Shown: piece by piece, positions 34,634 to 43,468 of the stretch
How the letters are laid out: the number at the start of each line of letters is the position of its first letter
How positions within the stretch are numbered: the stretch's first letter is position 1
From: Bog-756 sp963824645
Lineage (GTDB): Bacteria; Actinomycetota; Acidimicrobiia; Acidimicrobiales; RAAP-2
NCBI GenBank assembly: GCA_963824645.1
Contig: CAWGQC010000014.1
Span: forward strand, 1 to 64,000
DNA length: 64,000 bases
Direction: 5' to 3'
Translations under genes and position numbers: made by a program
The notes under the pieces: model-generated
The model's database searches: none
The model's input: the letters and a program-made list of their open reading frames with translations, nothing else
Told to the model about the DNA's origin: nothing

Positions 34634-35185
34634 ATGGCGACAAGCTGCTTGATCAGAATGACGCGTCCCGCTGATCGGGATGCCATCCTGTCCGTCGTCC
34701 AGGGGGCGTTCTCCAGCTCCGATCACGACGGGCGGGAAGAAGTCGATATCGTCCTCGCTACGTGGCTGCTCGATGCCGCCGTTCCGGGACTCGACCTGGT
34801 CGCAATCGAGAAGGACCGGGTCGTCGGTCATGTCCTCGGATCGTACGGGGAACTCGATGATCGACCAGTGGTCGGAATTGCTCCCTTGGCTGTCGCCCCT
34901 CACCGTCAGGGGGAAGGCATCGGTTCCACCCTCATGACCGAGGTGCTTCGTCGAGCCGAAGGGATCGGCGAACCGTTCCTGGTTCTGCTCGGGCTACCCG
35001 AGTACTACGGTCGGTTCGGGTTCGTACCCGCTGGGCCACTCGGTATCGACTATGGACCGGTCGGGTCAGGTCACCCTCATTTCTTGATGCGCAAGCTGGC
35101 CACCTACTCCCCCGATTACCGAGGTGAGTTCAGGTACTGCTGGGAGTTGGTGTCCAGCCGCGATAGGCGAGAAGTCGGCGACTGA
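34634..35185 (+). CDS. GNAT-family N-acetyltransferase
   Basis: A 183-residue GNAT protein with IRMTRPADRDAILSVVQGAF at the start. The acetyl-CoA pyrophosphate loop is LAVAPHRQGEGIGSTLM (Q-x-x-G-x-G/A), followed by VLLGLPEYYGRFGFVPAG, where YYGRFGF is the family's typical end of the domain. This matches the YhbS-like predicted acetyltransferases. The acceptor is unknown. It converges with the winged-helix protein gene, 15 nt apart. Confidence 0.85.
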   Translation: MATSCLIRMTRPADRDAILSVVQGAFSSSDHDGREEVDIVLATWLLDAAVPGLDLVAIEKDRVVGHVLGSYGELDDRPVVGIAPLAVAPHRQGEGIGSTLMTEVLRRAEGIGEPFLVLLGLPEYYGRFGFVPAGPLGIDYGPVGSGHPHFLMRKLATYSPDYRGEFRYCWELVSSRDRREVGD

Positions 35186-35200
35186 GAGTACGTGACACCA

Positions 35201-36289
35201 CTACCTATCCGGATACTCAATCGAAATGACCGGCCGCTGTATGCTCTTCCGCAGGAAGCGGAGCACATCAAGACCGTCGTGAACCAATTCAGCGCTGGCT
35301 TCCTGGTCGATATCCTCGAAAAGCTCGACTTGAACGCCGTGGGACGACAGGCGCCACGTTCCCGTGGTGTGGCCATCCGACAGGACGGTGGCGCGGAAGA
35401 TTCCATTTTTCGTGATCACTGACTGATGCGCTCCGACCCACATATCTCGGGATGCCCATCCGTGCAGGAGAGGGTCGAAGGGTCCTAGTAATCGAGTGGG
35501 CAGGGATTGGTGGATGTCACCATTCCGATCTTGGCGCACAAAACCGTCGCCAAACGGTCGGATCTGGTCGCGCAGCTGGCTGAAGCCCAGCCGGGCGTCG
35601 CCGAGTGTGACGCCGGCCCACTTGGCCAGGTCCGCTGACGTTGCGGGCTCGTGACCTTCGAGATACCTCATCGCCAGGCGGCCCAGGGCCTCATCGCGGC
35701 CGAGGGCAAGCGGGGGTTTACCGAGCCAAGCATCGACAGACACAAACGCTTGGTCTGATGTGCGGATCGGTCCTCTCACTATGAGACCCCGCAGACTGGC
35801 CATGCCGAGCAGATAGACCTGAGCCTGTCCCCCAGCCGGAACACCGGCGGCATCGAGGCGATCCTTTAGATCTCGTCGTGTCAGGGGACCTTCCGCGTTC
35901 AAGGCCTCGACGATCACGTCGACACCCCGCTTCGCCTGTCGGTCACCGATCCCAATCTGTCGGAGGCGATGGTTGATGGCCGAAGCACTTCGTGGAGCTG
36001 TCAGCGGGTGGAGCCACCAGTAGTCCTCCGTCCGTACCAGGTGGAGCGTCCCTCGATTGAGCCACGTCACGACCAACCGTCGGTCGTTCAGAGCATCGTC
36101 GACGTCCACTACGGACAGTCCGTGCGAACGACTCCGGATCGCCAGACGGAACCCCCGAGCATCCTGGGCCTGGATAGCGAGGATGTGACCGACAACTCCT
36201 TCGGCGGATTCGCTGCCGGGACCGGCAAGCAGCTGCGAACTGAGCCGCGCCAGACAGACCGTCGGAGGGTCGTGGGGCGCGTCGGTCAT
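35201..36289 (-). CDS. AlkZ/HTH_42-type winged-helix DNA-binding protein
   Basis: A 362-residue protein. The sequence LARLSSQLLAGPGSESAEGVVGHILAIQAQDARGFRLAIRSR is the HTH_42/AlkZ-like N-terminus with the conserved IQAQD (QxQ-like) motif, and it continues with TWLNRGTLHLVRTEDYWWLHPL, also characteristic. AlkZ proteins are winged-helix DNA glycosylases acting on interstrand crosslinks or alkylated bases; many actinobacterial members are uncharacterised. The length and motif order fit well. A role in DNA repair is likely but unproven. Confidence 0.8.
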   Translation of the reverse strand: MTDAPHDPPTVCLARLSSQLLAGPGSESAEGVVGHILAIQAQDARGFRLAIRSRSHGLSVVDVDDALNDRRLVVTWLNRGTLHLVRTEDYWWLHPLTAPRSASAINHRLRQIGIGDRQAKRGVDVIVEALNAEGPLTRRDLKDRLDAAGVPAGGQAQVYLLGMASLRGLIVRGPIRTSDQAFVSVDAWLGKPPLALGRDEALGRLAMRYLEGHEPATSADLAKWAGVTLGDARLGFSQLRDQIRPFGDGFVRQDRNGDIHQSLPTRLLGPFDPLLHGWASRDMWVGAHQSVITKNGIFRATVLSDGHTTGTWRLSSHGVQVELFEDIDQEASAELVHDGLDVLRFLRKSIQRPVISIEYPDR

Positions 36290-36492
36290 GACGTTTAGTT
36301 TTGCGGTATCGGGCCACCGTCGGGTGAATGTTTGTCACCATGGCCCGTCGATCTCTGAAACGCCGGGCAGGTGGCACCGGGGCAGAGCCCATCATCGGCG
36401 GGGCTGGCCGCTCTTCGGGCCTGTATTGGGGGTGCCACCTGGGGCTTCTTACTGCCAGCCATGACGTTCGCCCACTCCTACACTCTACTGAT

Positions 36493-36795
36493 ATGCGAAT
36501 CCCGATCTCATGCAGTCTCGAACAGAGGGACGCCCGGTCCCAGCTTGACCAGTGGCAGAAGGTGCTTGACCGGGTCGTGGACCGCTCTGATCGCGTATCG
36601 CCGAATCGACTGGACCTCAGTATCGTCCCTGGATCCGAAATCGGCCCCGTGATAAGCCTTGCTCAGCGTGAACTGACGTGCTGCCCCTTCTTCACTTTTA
36701 CAATCGAGATCGCTGCGGAGAGAGCCGTACTCGTCATCGTTGTACCCGACGACGCTGTCGGGGTGCTCGATCAGTTTGATGCCAGTTCGGGGTGA
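36493..36795 (+). CDS. Small CC-x-FF motif protein
   Basis: A 100-residue protein (MRIPISCSLEQRDARSQLDQWQKVL start) with the motif LAQRELTCCPFFTFTIEI, seen in small actinobacterial proteins that often accompany mercury or MerR-type genes. The adjacent Cys pair could bind a metal. No regulator is adjacent here. I do not assign a function. The start at 36493 trims an unlikely 55-residue extension that begins at ATG 36328. Confidence 0.55.
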   Translation: MRIPISCSLEQRDARSQLDQWQKVLDRVVDRSDRVSPNRLDLSIVPGSEIGPVISLAQRELTCCPFFTFTIEIAAERAVLVIVVPDDAVGVLDQFDASSG

Positions 36796-36860
36796 GGATA
36801 CGGCATTCCCCCGCTGCTCCTGCACATCAACTCTGAGGCCGTCGGATCTACCGTGCAGAG

Positions 36861-37088
36861 ATGACCCTTACGATCTTCGGAGTCGTCGTTCTCACGTTCA
36901 TGATGATCATGTACGCCTTGGAGCGAAGAGGATCCCGGTTCATCCTGGCCTTCGCCCTTGGTTGTGGCCTGTCGAGCGCCTACGGTTTTCTGATCGGGGC
37001 GTGGCCGTTTGGTTGCGTCGAGGCGATCTGGACGGTCATCGCTGTCCATCGCTATTGGGGAACAACGAGAGTGCCGACAGCCAAGTAG
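36861..37088 (+). CDS. Small conserved two-helix membrane protein
   Basis: A 75-residue protein with an N-terminal membrane helix (TLTIFGVVVLTFMMIMYALERR) and a second hydrophobic stretch (FILAFALGCGLSSAYGFLIGAWPFGCVEAIWTVIAVHRYW). The pattern YALERRGSRFILAFALGC followed by GAWPFGCVEAIW is typical of a widespread actinobacterial family without a known role. It lies 65 nt after the previous gene on the same strand and may share its transcript. Confidence 0.65.
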   Translation: MTLTIFGVVVLTFMMIMYALERRGSRFILAFALGCGLSSAYGFLIGAWPFGCVEAIWTVIAVHRYWGTTRVPTAK

Positions 37089-37387
37089 CGGGGCTGGAAT
37101 AGGAAAGGTGCCTACCGATCACCGCCGATGATCAAACCGCTCCTGACGTGGTGGGGCGTGTCCGGTGGGTAGACCACCGATATGAGACAGGGAGACCGGC
37201 ATTCCGCTTCAGCCACGACGGCCATTTTCGGCACGAACGAGAAGTTCGAAGGTAGGGCCCGAGTATCCCCCGACCGCTGACGGAGGTGCTGGATGACCTC
37301 CAGGGTCGACGGCAGGGCTAACGCCGCTGACGACTCACCCGTGCGACGTCGGGCAAAAGACGACTCGGCGATCGGTCCATTCGGACC

Positions 37388-37819
37388 TCAGGCTGATGGG
37401 CTTTTTGGAGAACTGGACCCCTGGTATCCAGCAGGCCATTGTTGCAAAGCCCACATGTTGCCGTCCGGATCGCTGAAGTAGGAATAGAGAACTCCACCCA
37501 TGTCTTCGACATCGCTTAGGTCAATACCATTCTGAGCCAATACCGATCGGGACGCTGCGATGTCCTCCACGACCAGATGAAGGCCTTTGACTGAGCCGGG
37601 GATCATGTCGGTGATTGGTCCCATTCCTGTACCGAAGACGATGGCACAGCTCGATCCTGGTGGGGTGAGCTGCACTACGCGCATCGTCTCACTGACTTGG
37701 GCATCGACCACATTTCCGAATCCAACCCGTTCGTAGAATGCCTTGGCTCGGTCGACATCGGATACCGGTACGGGTACGAGTTCCAGCCGCATATCCGGAA
37801 CTGCAGGGCTATCTGCCAT
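37388..37819 (-). CDS. VOC-family (glyoxalase-like) protein
   Basis: A 143-residue VOC protein: LELVPVPVSDVDRAKAFYERVGFGN at the N-terminus, GLHLVVEDIAASRSVLAQNGIDL in the middle, and YSYFSDPDGNMWALQQ at the end. The FSDPDGN motif and the length fit the glyoxalase/bleomycin-resistance group. Metal ligands and substrate cannot be identified. It stands alone, with ~300 nt on the 3' side and ~170 nt on the 5' side lacking clear genes. Confidence 0.8.
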   Translation of the reverse strand: MADSPAVPDMRLELVPVPVSDVDRAKAFYERVGFGNVVDAQVSETMRVVQLTPPGSSCAIVFGTGMGPITDMIPGSVKGLHLVVEDIAASRSVLAQNGIDLSDVEDMGGVLYSYFSDPDGNMWALQQWPAGYQGSSSPKSPSA

Positions 37820-37989
37820 TGAAATCGACTCCTTATTGAATGAGCGGGTTCACAAGTCTGTAGCTGTCCAACCAGGCATTTGCTCGAAGTCCGTCGGATT
37901 TCAATCAGTCGACGCCAGGAGGGTTACGGTGCTGTCGAGGCCTCTGCCGGCAGCTGGCCTGCCGGTAGCCGGGACTCCTTCCGTAGCCA

Positions 37990-38169
37990 TCAGGCTACCG
38001 ACTGGAGCAACGGCATGCCCCTGACGATGCAACAGGTTTTCGAGGTGCCGATCCCTCGCTCGTCACTGTTCCTCCCGAGCGCAGGGACCACGGGCAAAGA
38101 CACGCCGATGGCCCCGACCGAGTCGAAATTGAACCCGTCGAGCAATGCGACCAGGAAGTCAGCCCTCAC
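37990..38169 (-). CDS. Possible small protein coupled to the upstream membrane protein
   Basis: A 59-codon frame starting with GTG that overlaps the stop of the polytopic membrane protein by GTGA (38166-38169). The product (MRADFLVALLDGFNFDSV start) has a plausible mixed composition but no known domain. The overlap is the main support; length alone is not significant in GC-rich DNA. Confidence 0.3.
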   Translation of the reverse strand: MRADFLVALLDGFNFDSVGAIGVSLPVVPALGRNSDERGIGTSKTCCIVRGMPLLQSVA

Positions 38170-39665
38170 GTAGATGGAGGGCCGGCCTCGAGGTAGTGCT
38201 CGCGCAGTCCTGGAGCGAACTCGCCCAGTTGGTCTTCATCCGCCTCGTTGATCAGGGGCTCGACGATGGTCAGAGACCGATAGACATAGGCTTTTACATA
38301 AGGCGACCGTTGCTGCGCGGGCATCTTCGCCAGATTGACGGCCACTCGGGCACCTTCGATCCGCTGAGCCTTTAGTGTTCGGGCACTCTCGATGCCGTCT
38401 TTGGCCGATGCACCTATCTGTACGATCAAGAGCAGGGCCAGAGCGATGGCCACTCCGGTCTGGGTTCGTCTGGCCCATCCGTTGGCACTGTGCTGGTGGT
38501 CTGATCCGAGGTCCAATCTGACAAAATACACGGCGATGCCCAACAGCAGTAGGAGATTGGCCATGGTGTAGCGGGATGACAGCGCCTGCCCGACTCCCAG
38601 GCTGACCCTTCCGAAGGTGATGGCCAAGTCGAAGAGGAAACCGAAGAGGATCAGGGCCGCGGGAAGTGGCGTACCCCGATCGGTCGGGCTCTCCTTGCAG
38701 CTCCGGTAGAAGACGTAGACAGCAACCAGGCTGAGGAGCACTCCCAGCAGTTCGTGGGGTGGGAGGCCGACGTCGGCGGGAAAGACGTTGCCAACGGCAG
38801 CGAGGAAGTACTTGACCATCCCGACCGGATGATGAACAGCGAAGCTGACCGATCCCCCTGCATCGTTGTATCCCCTGAAATAGAACGTTGTGGTGATGAG
38901 CCCGCAGATAACCCATGCCCCACCGAACCGGAACAGCCGCGGACGCTGCCGAATTCGCCAGACCAGAATCAGCAGGCCCATCGGCCACAGGATGAGACCC
39001 TGAAGCGATGAGTAGGAGGCGGTGACGGCCAAGCCGATGGCGACGACAAGGATCGGCGCGGTGATACGCGACAACGAAAGGAACAACATCATGACCATGG
39101 CGCAGAGAACGATGAGGTACCAGGCGAACTGGAATCCCCATAGCGCATTCTCCCAATCGGCAAGGCTGAACCACACAGCACCGAACAGCAGCGTGAAGAC
39201 CGGGCCGAGCCATCGTCGAGCGTAGAGGCGGTAGAGCGCCAAGAACGATAGGTATCCCAACGAGAAAAGGGTGGCGCTCAGGTACATGATCGATTTGGTG
39301 TTGAAATGATCGAGGCGGGCAAATCCAATGAACACCAGATTGGGAAAGAACATGCGGTTCTCGTTGTGCTGACTCCAGAGAATTGTCCAGGTGAGGTGCC
39401 CGTGGAGGGCAGCGTGGAACATGGCCATGTTCCTCCACTCATCCCAAAAGATGGTGTTCACGCCATAGCGAGCGATGAACAGGAAATACAGAACCGGAAC
39501 CACCAGTGCGGATGCGGCGATCGATACGTTCCGGCGACGGGATGATCTACTGGCCTGGCTCCCGTCCGGACGGGAGAGACGGCGCGCCACAACGGGAGGT
39601 AAAGCCGAATTATCGGTGCGTCGACGATCCACCTCCGTGAACGCCTTGGCCATTGTCCTGACCAT
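38166..39665 (-). CDS. Polytopic membrane protein (GT-C-like)
   Basis: About 499 residues from GTG/ATG near 39665 (ATG 39653 also possible). At least ten membrane helices can be drawn. After the first helix comes GVNTIFWDEWRNMAMF, an extracytoplasmic loop with an acidic DEW motif, followed by SQHNENRMFF. Acidic residues in the first loop are typical of GT-C glycosyltransferases and related surface-assembly proteins, but no family motif beyond this is certain. The C-terminus is soluble (~70 residues). The role could be cell-envelope sugar transfer. Confidence 0.65.
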   Translation of the reverse strand: MVRTMAKAFTEVDRRRTDNSALPPVVARRLSRPDGSQASRSSRRRNVSIAASALVVPVLYFLFIARYGVNTIFWDEWRNMAMFHAALHGHLTWTILWSQHNENRMFFPNLVFIGFARLDHFNTKSIMYLSATLFSLGYLSFLALYRLYARRWLGPVFTLLFGAVWFSLADWENALWGFQFAWYLIVLCAMVMMLFLSLSRITAPILVVAIGLAVTASYSSLQGLILWPMGLLILVWRIRQRPRLFRFGGAWVICGLITTTFYFRGYNDAGGSVSFAVHHPVGMVKYFLAAVGNVFPADVGLPPHELLGVLLSLVAVYVFYRSCKESPTDRGTPLPAALILFGFLFDLAITFGRVSLGVGQALSSRYTMANLLLLLGIAVYFVRLDLGSDHQHSANGWARRTQTGVAIALALLLIVQIGASAKDGIESARTLKAQRIEGARVAVNLAKMPAQQRSPYVKAYVYRSLTIVEPLINEADEDQLGEFAPGLREHYLEAGPPST

Positions 39666-39985
39666 ACATTGGCGACGAGACGGGGGCGTGTCGGCAGGCT
39701 GACACCCTGATCCTCGCAGGTCCGAGGCACTATCGGCGGCAAGCCACGGTAACCCCCGACGATCGGAACGAGCGGCAGTGGCTTGGGGACCATCTTCAGG
39801 ACTGACATGGACCTGGACCGAGAATCGGCTGTACCAGTTTGTCACCGCCAGCGCGGACTACTCGGGCATCACGGCGGAGTCATCGCCGACTCCGAGTCGC
39901 ATCGGCACCCCGTCCTGACCTGGCGATCGTGGCTACCCGAAACCCTCCCTTGGCCACATCTCAGGGTTGTCTGGGGTGCGACCGG
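39666..39985. other. 320-nt region without a clear gene
   Basis: No domain-bearing frame. It contains the upstream region of the polytopic protein and lies 3' of the ABM-like gene. I see nothing specific in it. Confidence 0.4.
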
Positions 39986-40282
39986 CTACATGTCTTCCTC
40001 TCTGACGACATCCAGATTGCGAAACGTCGGAGGAGCATCACAAAGCTTGGCCAACTGTGCCGCGAACTCGGCCGTCTCGGGCCGATTCGAATTCTCCATC
40101 GCCGCCTCGTAGGACGGGAACTCGACGATGTGAATGTACGTTCGTTTATCGTCCCGGTCTCGGCCTTGGGTCGCCCGGGTCGGCGTGCGAATGCCCGTGG
40201 TCTTTGAAAGCCACTCGTCGAGGGTCCGGTTGAACGCGTCGATCTCGCCGGTCTTGAACTCGATCAATTGGACGAACTTCAT
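39986..40282 (-). CDS. Small ABM-like (dimeric alpha/beta barrel) protein
   Basis: A 98-residue protein: KFVQLIEFKTGEIDAFNRTLDEWLSKT, then YIHIVEFPSYEAAMENSNRPETAEFAAQLAKLC. The strand-helix pattern and the FPSYEAAMENSNRPE motif are typical of the ABM/NIPSNAP-type small proteins common in actinobacteria, often with unknown substrates. A second, different ABM-like gene is at 40824-41072 and another at 19302-19607. Confidence 0.72.
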   Translation of the reverse strand: MKFVQLIEFKTGEIDAFNRTLDEWLSKTTGIRTPTRATQGRDRDDKRTYIHIVEFPSYEAAMENSNRPETAEFAAQLAKLCDAPPTFRNLDVVREEDM

Positions 40283-40452
40283 TTCTGCCTCCTACACGGC
40301 TAGCCGATGGAACATTCCCGACCATACTGAGACATCTGATGCCCGTCGACCCGTTCGGCCAGGAAACCCCGTTGTCCCCGTTCCGGTGTTAAGGGACGCC
40401 TCTCAGTGCTCGACCAAACCAACCCTTTGATCCCCACGGGTACCCTAAGGAT

Positions 40453-40701
40453 ATGGCCAACAAGCTGACCATCGAGGTAGGCGGAGAAGCAGGAACCCAG
40501 CACCGGTGGTCGTGCCTTTCCTGCGGGACGATGGGACCGTGGACTCATCAGAGCATCGCAGTGGTTGGCGGTGAGGAGCACGGATGCCAACACCCTGATG
40601 AGGAGCACGAAGTTCACCACCGCGATGAGGATCTGGACGGGATTCTCCAGAATCTGGCGATTCCGGTTGAGGGTGACTCGCCGCCCGGAATTTCAAACTG
40701 A
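40453..40701 (+). CDS. Small hypothetical protein with CxxC motif
   Basis: An 82-residue frame from ATG 40453. The N-terminal 45 residues (RWSCLSCGTMGPWTHQSIAVVGGEEHGC) contain a CxxC and a further Cys with His, which could bind zinc. The C-terminal half is less natural and could reflect a frame error. The opposite strand also has an open frame with a hydrophobic stretch, so strand assignment is uncertain. Confidence 0.4.
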   Translation: MANKLTIEVGGEAGTQHRWSCLSCGTMGPWTHQSIAVVGGEEHGCQHPDEEHEVHHRDEDLDGILQNLAIPVEGDSPPGISN

Positions 40702-40823
40702 CACACCACCGATGGTCGGGAACACGTGTCTGTGGTGGGTTGGATCAGATCTCTGGATGTCCCCCGACGTACGAGCCGATCTTCTGTCATCATGTACAAA
40801 ACAACGATCAGGGAGGACTGGCA

Positions 40824-41072
40824 ATGGCGGTTCTGATTGAGGATGTCTCTCCGGTCGGGATCACCTTCGAGTTGCTCGATGCCGTCACCGACGAAATGGA
40901 CGGCCGGGCTCACGGCGTCGACGTGTGGGAATCGGTCGAGGCTTATGAGCAGTTCGTCCAGTCAACGCTTATGCCAGCCATGGGCAAGGTTGCCATGTCA
41001 AGTGGCCTCGACCCGGCAAAGATAGGCGAACCCGAAGTGACGATCACTGAGGTCCATCGCCTCGTTCGCTAG
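40824..41072 (+). CDS. ABM-like small protein with apparent internal deletion
   Basis: An 82-residue protein from ATG 40824, preceded by GGGAGGA at about 40811. The start AVLIEDVSPVGITFELLDAVTDEM and the end GVDVWESVEAYEQFV are recognisable halves of a ~100-residue family. The central ~20 residues expected between them, a G-x-I-V-H strand, appear to be missing while the frame is kept. Function is unknown; the protein may be impaired. Confidence 0.55.
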   Translation: MAVLIEDVSPVGITFELLDAVTDEMDGRAHGVDVWESVEAYEQFVQSTLMPAMGKVAMSSGLDPAKIGEPEVTITEVHRLVR

Positions 41073-41530
41073 GTGACGACCCCGGGACGAACCCACCGTC
41101 TTAGGACACGCGTAGATCCGGTGGTCAGGGGTAGGTCGATCCAGATCTCGGATCGTCCAGTGGGAGGGGGAGTCCAGAAGCATGCCGGTGAAACGGACAC
41201 CGTTGGGACGGTGTCAGGAACCTTGGCCAAACGTCGCAGCCGCGATGGCCGGCGCGTCCCGACCGCCTCGTCGGTGTCCGTCGACAGGTCTACGAGCTGA
41301 ACACGGTGGCCGTCTAACCCACCATGTCATGGAGATGGGGCACAAGCGCCCCAGGCGGCTGCCAGCCCGCCGGAGGGAGTCGCCTGGACCTGCCGCTTCG
41401 GCCATGAGCCGCCTCAAATTATCGAACTCACTTCCTGATAACCGTCGAATGCTCCATTCCGGCGTTAGGCGACAGCCGCGCCATCCTCTCGGTTGTTGTC
41501 CGTGCTGGAACATTCTGCCAATCTCGGGGA
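41073..41530. other. 458-nt region without a supported gene
   Basis: Open frames on both strands lack recognisable features. It lies between the ABM-like gene and the DUF120 gene. It may contain the DUF120 promoter and decayed sequence. Confidence 0.4.
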
Positions 41531-41911
41531 GTGACGATTCTGGTGGGCCGGGTGACGAGTGGCATTGGTGATCTGACTCAGTGGATGACCAAGTACGCCG
41601 ATCTGTATGAGCAGTGCACAGGAGTTCGGCTCTATCCGGGAAGCCTCAATGTGGCTCTGAATGAGGAGTACCGGCTCCCAGCGAATCCGCCCTTACGGCT
41701 GCCGCCCGCCGTCTTGGGTGGCAGAGTGGGCATGAACATCGTGCCTTGCATGTTCATGGGGGTACCCGCATTTGTTCTTCGAACCGATCAGAACGAGGCT
41801 GGAACCGGTCACCATGATCGGAAGGTTGTTGAGATCGGAGCCGCCATGCGCCTTCGGGACGAGTTTGGCCTATCTGATGGTGACTCGGTAACGATCGAAA
41901 TCGACCAGTAG
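41531..41911 (+). CDS. DUF120 protein, similar to archaeal CTP-dependent riboflavin kinase
   Basis: A 126-residue stand-alone DUF120 domain. It begins LVGRVTSGIGDLTQWMTKYADLYEQCTGVRLYPGSLNVALN, the hallmark V-x-S-G-x-G and Y-P-G-S/T-L-N-V of the cradle-loop barrel. It ends with FVLRTDQNEAGTGHHDRKVVEIGAAMRLRDEFGLSDGDSVTIEI, where the archaeal enzyme has the H-x-x-x-x-x-E-I and DGD-V motifs. Archaeal RibK transfers phosphate from CTP to riboflavin. Bacteria normally use RibF, so the biological role here is uncertain. Start GTG 41531. Confidence 0.7.
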   Translation: MTILVGRVTSGIGDLTQWMTKYADLYEQCTGVRLYPGSLNVALNEEYRLPANPPLRLPPAVLGGRVGMNIVPCMFMGVPAFVLRTDQNEAGTGHHDRKVVEIGAAMRLRDEFGLSDGDSVTIEIDQ

Positions 41912-41976
41912 AGGCAGGCCCACTCCCGGCGATCTGGGATAACTGCTCGTCAAATAATCGAGTCGTGTGACGATGG

Positions 41977-42522
41977 TCACTGGCTCGGCTCTTCACCCGT
42001 ACTGCCGTCAGCCTGCTCCCGCAGTAGGTCAATGTGCCCGAGGTGACGGGCGGTCTCTTCGATCAGGTGCAGCAGTATCCAGCGAAGTGACATGACCCCC
42101 TGAACCGATACCGCGTCGAGAGATCCCGCTGCTGTCACGACTGCGTCACACCGACGGGACTCAGCCGCATAATCAGCCAGTAGCTCAGCCATCCTCGTAC
42201 CAGCCGGCACCCTCCACTCGCCATCGGGATCCTGGTCTGTCCAGTCGTATGCGAGGCCTTGCTGGCCGGCGAAGACATCACACAACCATGAGCGCTCGAC
42301 ATTCGTCAGATGGCGCACGAGACCGGACAGGCTCATGCCGGTTGGCGTTGTCGCCACACCAAGCACTTCGTCAGAGACATCCCGGAGTTTCCAACTAACC
42401 AGGTCTCGTTGCCGCTGAAGGACTCCCAGTAGGGCCGTGCGTTCGTCCCCGAGGTGAGCAGCTTCGGTGATTCCGAAGCGCATTCCGTTCGCGGTCCCGC
42501 TGCCGTCATCGATACCGCCCAT
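41977..42522 (-). CDS. DinB/DUF664 family protein
   Basis: A 181-residue DinB-fold protein: ALLGVLQRQRDLVSWKLRDVSDEVLG, then SGLVRHLTNVERSWLCDVFAG with the first metal His, and LRWILLHLIEETARHLGHIDLLRE with H-x(6)-H. The three-His metal triad of the DUF664 subgroup is therefore intact. Such proteins are thiol-dependent or hydrolytic enzymes of unknown substrate. The start near 42522 is uncertain. It is a single gene. Confidence 0.8.
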   Translation of the reverse strand: MGGIDDGSGTANGMRFGITEAAHLGDERTALLGVLQRQRDLVSWKLRDVSDEVLGVATTPTGMSLSGLVRHLTNVERSWLCDVFAGQQGLAYDWTDQDPDGEWRVPAGTRMAELLADYAAESRRCDAVVTAAGSLDAVSVQGVMSLRWILLHLIEETARHLGHIDLLREQADGSTGEEPSQ

Positions 42523-42868
42523 CCTGCCAGACGCTCGGCCATTTCGGTTCGGCGCGGGCGCCTTTTATTGCTTCCAGCGGTTCACAGAAGGGATTGGAGG
42601 CCACCTCATGGCCTTCGAGGGAGCCGTGGACATGGCTAGACACGTTCAGCTCTCGGCTCCTGGGTTCTCCGAGTCCATCGGCTACGAGTTGCCTGACATT
42701 CCACCCGGTAGCCGCCGTCACTTTCTGGAAGCCCTTGGAAAGCCTGCAGTCCGACTGACACGGCTTTGGCGGCAACAGCCCGTTCCCGGTGATCAAGCCG
42801 GCGTGGGCATTGGCCAAGGGTTGGTCAACTCTGCGACCGACCCGGCGAGCGTCTTACGTTCAGCCGAC
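42523..42868. other. 346-nt region without a supported gene
   Basis: Plus- and minus-strand frames cross it but have no domain or convincing composition. It may be decayed sequence. Confidence 0.4.
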
Positions 42869-43313
42869 TCAACAAGGGGGGCTCTCGATTCTTTCGATCG
42901 GCCCTGGTACGACGGTTGCCGCCGATGACGCCCGCGGCTCGGCAGACTTTGTGGTCGCATTTGAACCGCCCGCCGGGACTGAGGTGAAGGGTTCACAGAA
43001 GGAAGCCATCGTCGCCATGAGGGCGGCAAGATGCCCGTCGTCATCGCCTGACTCGGCTCGAAGTTCATCGACTTCGACAGTGATGGCCGCCAGAAGCTCG
43101 CTCGCTCCCACCACCTTGTTCCGCAGGTCCGCCAGCCGGGTCCCCCTGTCCCTCGACAGGAGCAGCTCGGCCTCCGCGCGGTACGGTCCTACCGCTCTCC
43201 TTGGCCCGCTTCTTCGCCTGAGCGATGAGCGCATCGGCCTCGACCTCGGTGCAGGACACCTGCTTCTCGATCAGAAGGCCGATCACATCACGTCGGGCAG
43301 TCCTGGCCACCAC
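42869..43313 (-). pseudogene. Frameshifted unrecognised gene
   Basis: The first half from GTG 43313 reads VIGLLIEKQVSCTEVEADALIAQAKKRAKES. The second half in another frame reads AEAELLLSRDRGTRLADLRNKVVGASELLAAI and continues with VEVDELRAESGDDDGHLAALM. Both are natural helical sequences and adjoin near 43160-43190, so a single indel split one helical protein. I do not recognise the family. The true end of the second half is unclear. Confidence 0.4.
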
Positions 43314-43468
43314 ACGACTGTAACGTCTCTGCAGCTACGGCCGTGTCCGACAGCCGACAGGGTTCTGACGGTCGCCTCCGACGGGGGATCGCTCCCCACC
43401 ATTGCCCGCATAGCCGATGTTGGAGGACAGGTTGGGGGGACCGAGCTGACCAGTGACCGACCGACGAC

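Noticed and set aside
40300..40620. Minus-strand frame with a membrane-like stretch opposite the CxxC protein
   Set aside because: It has no recognisable domain and its downstream half is unnatural; the plus-strand protein was kept at low confidence instead.
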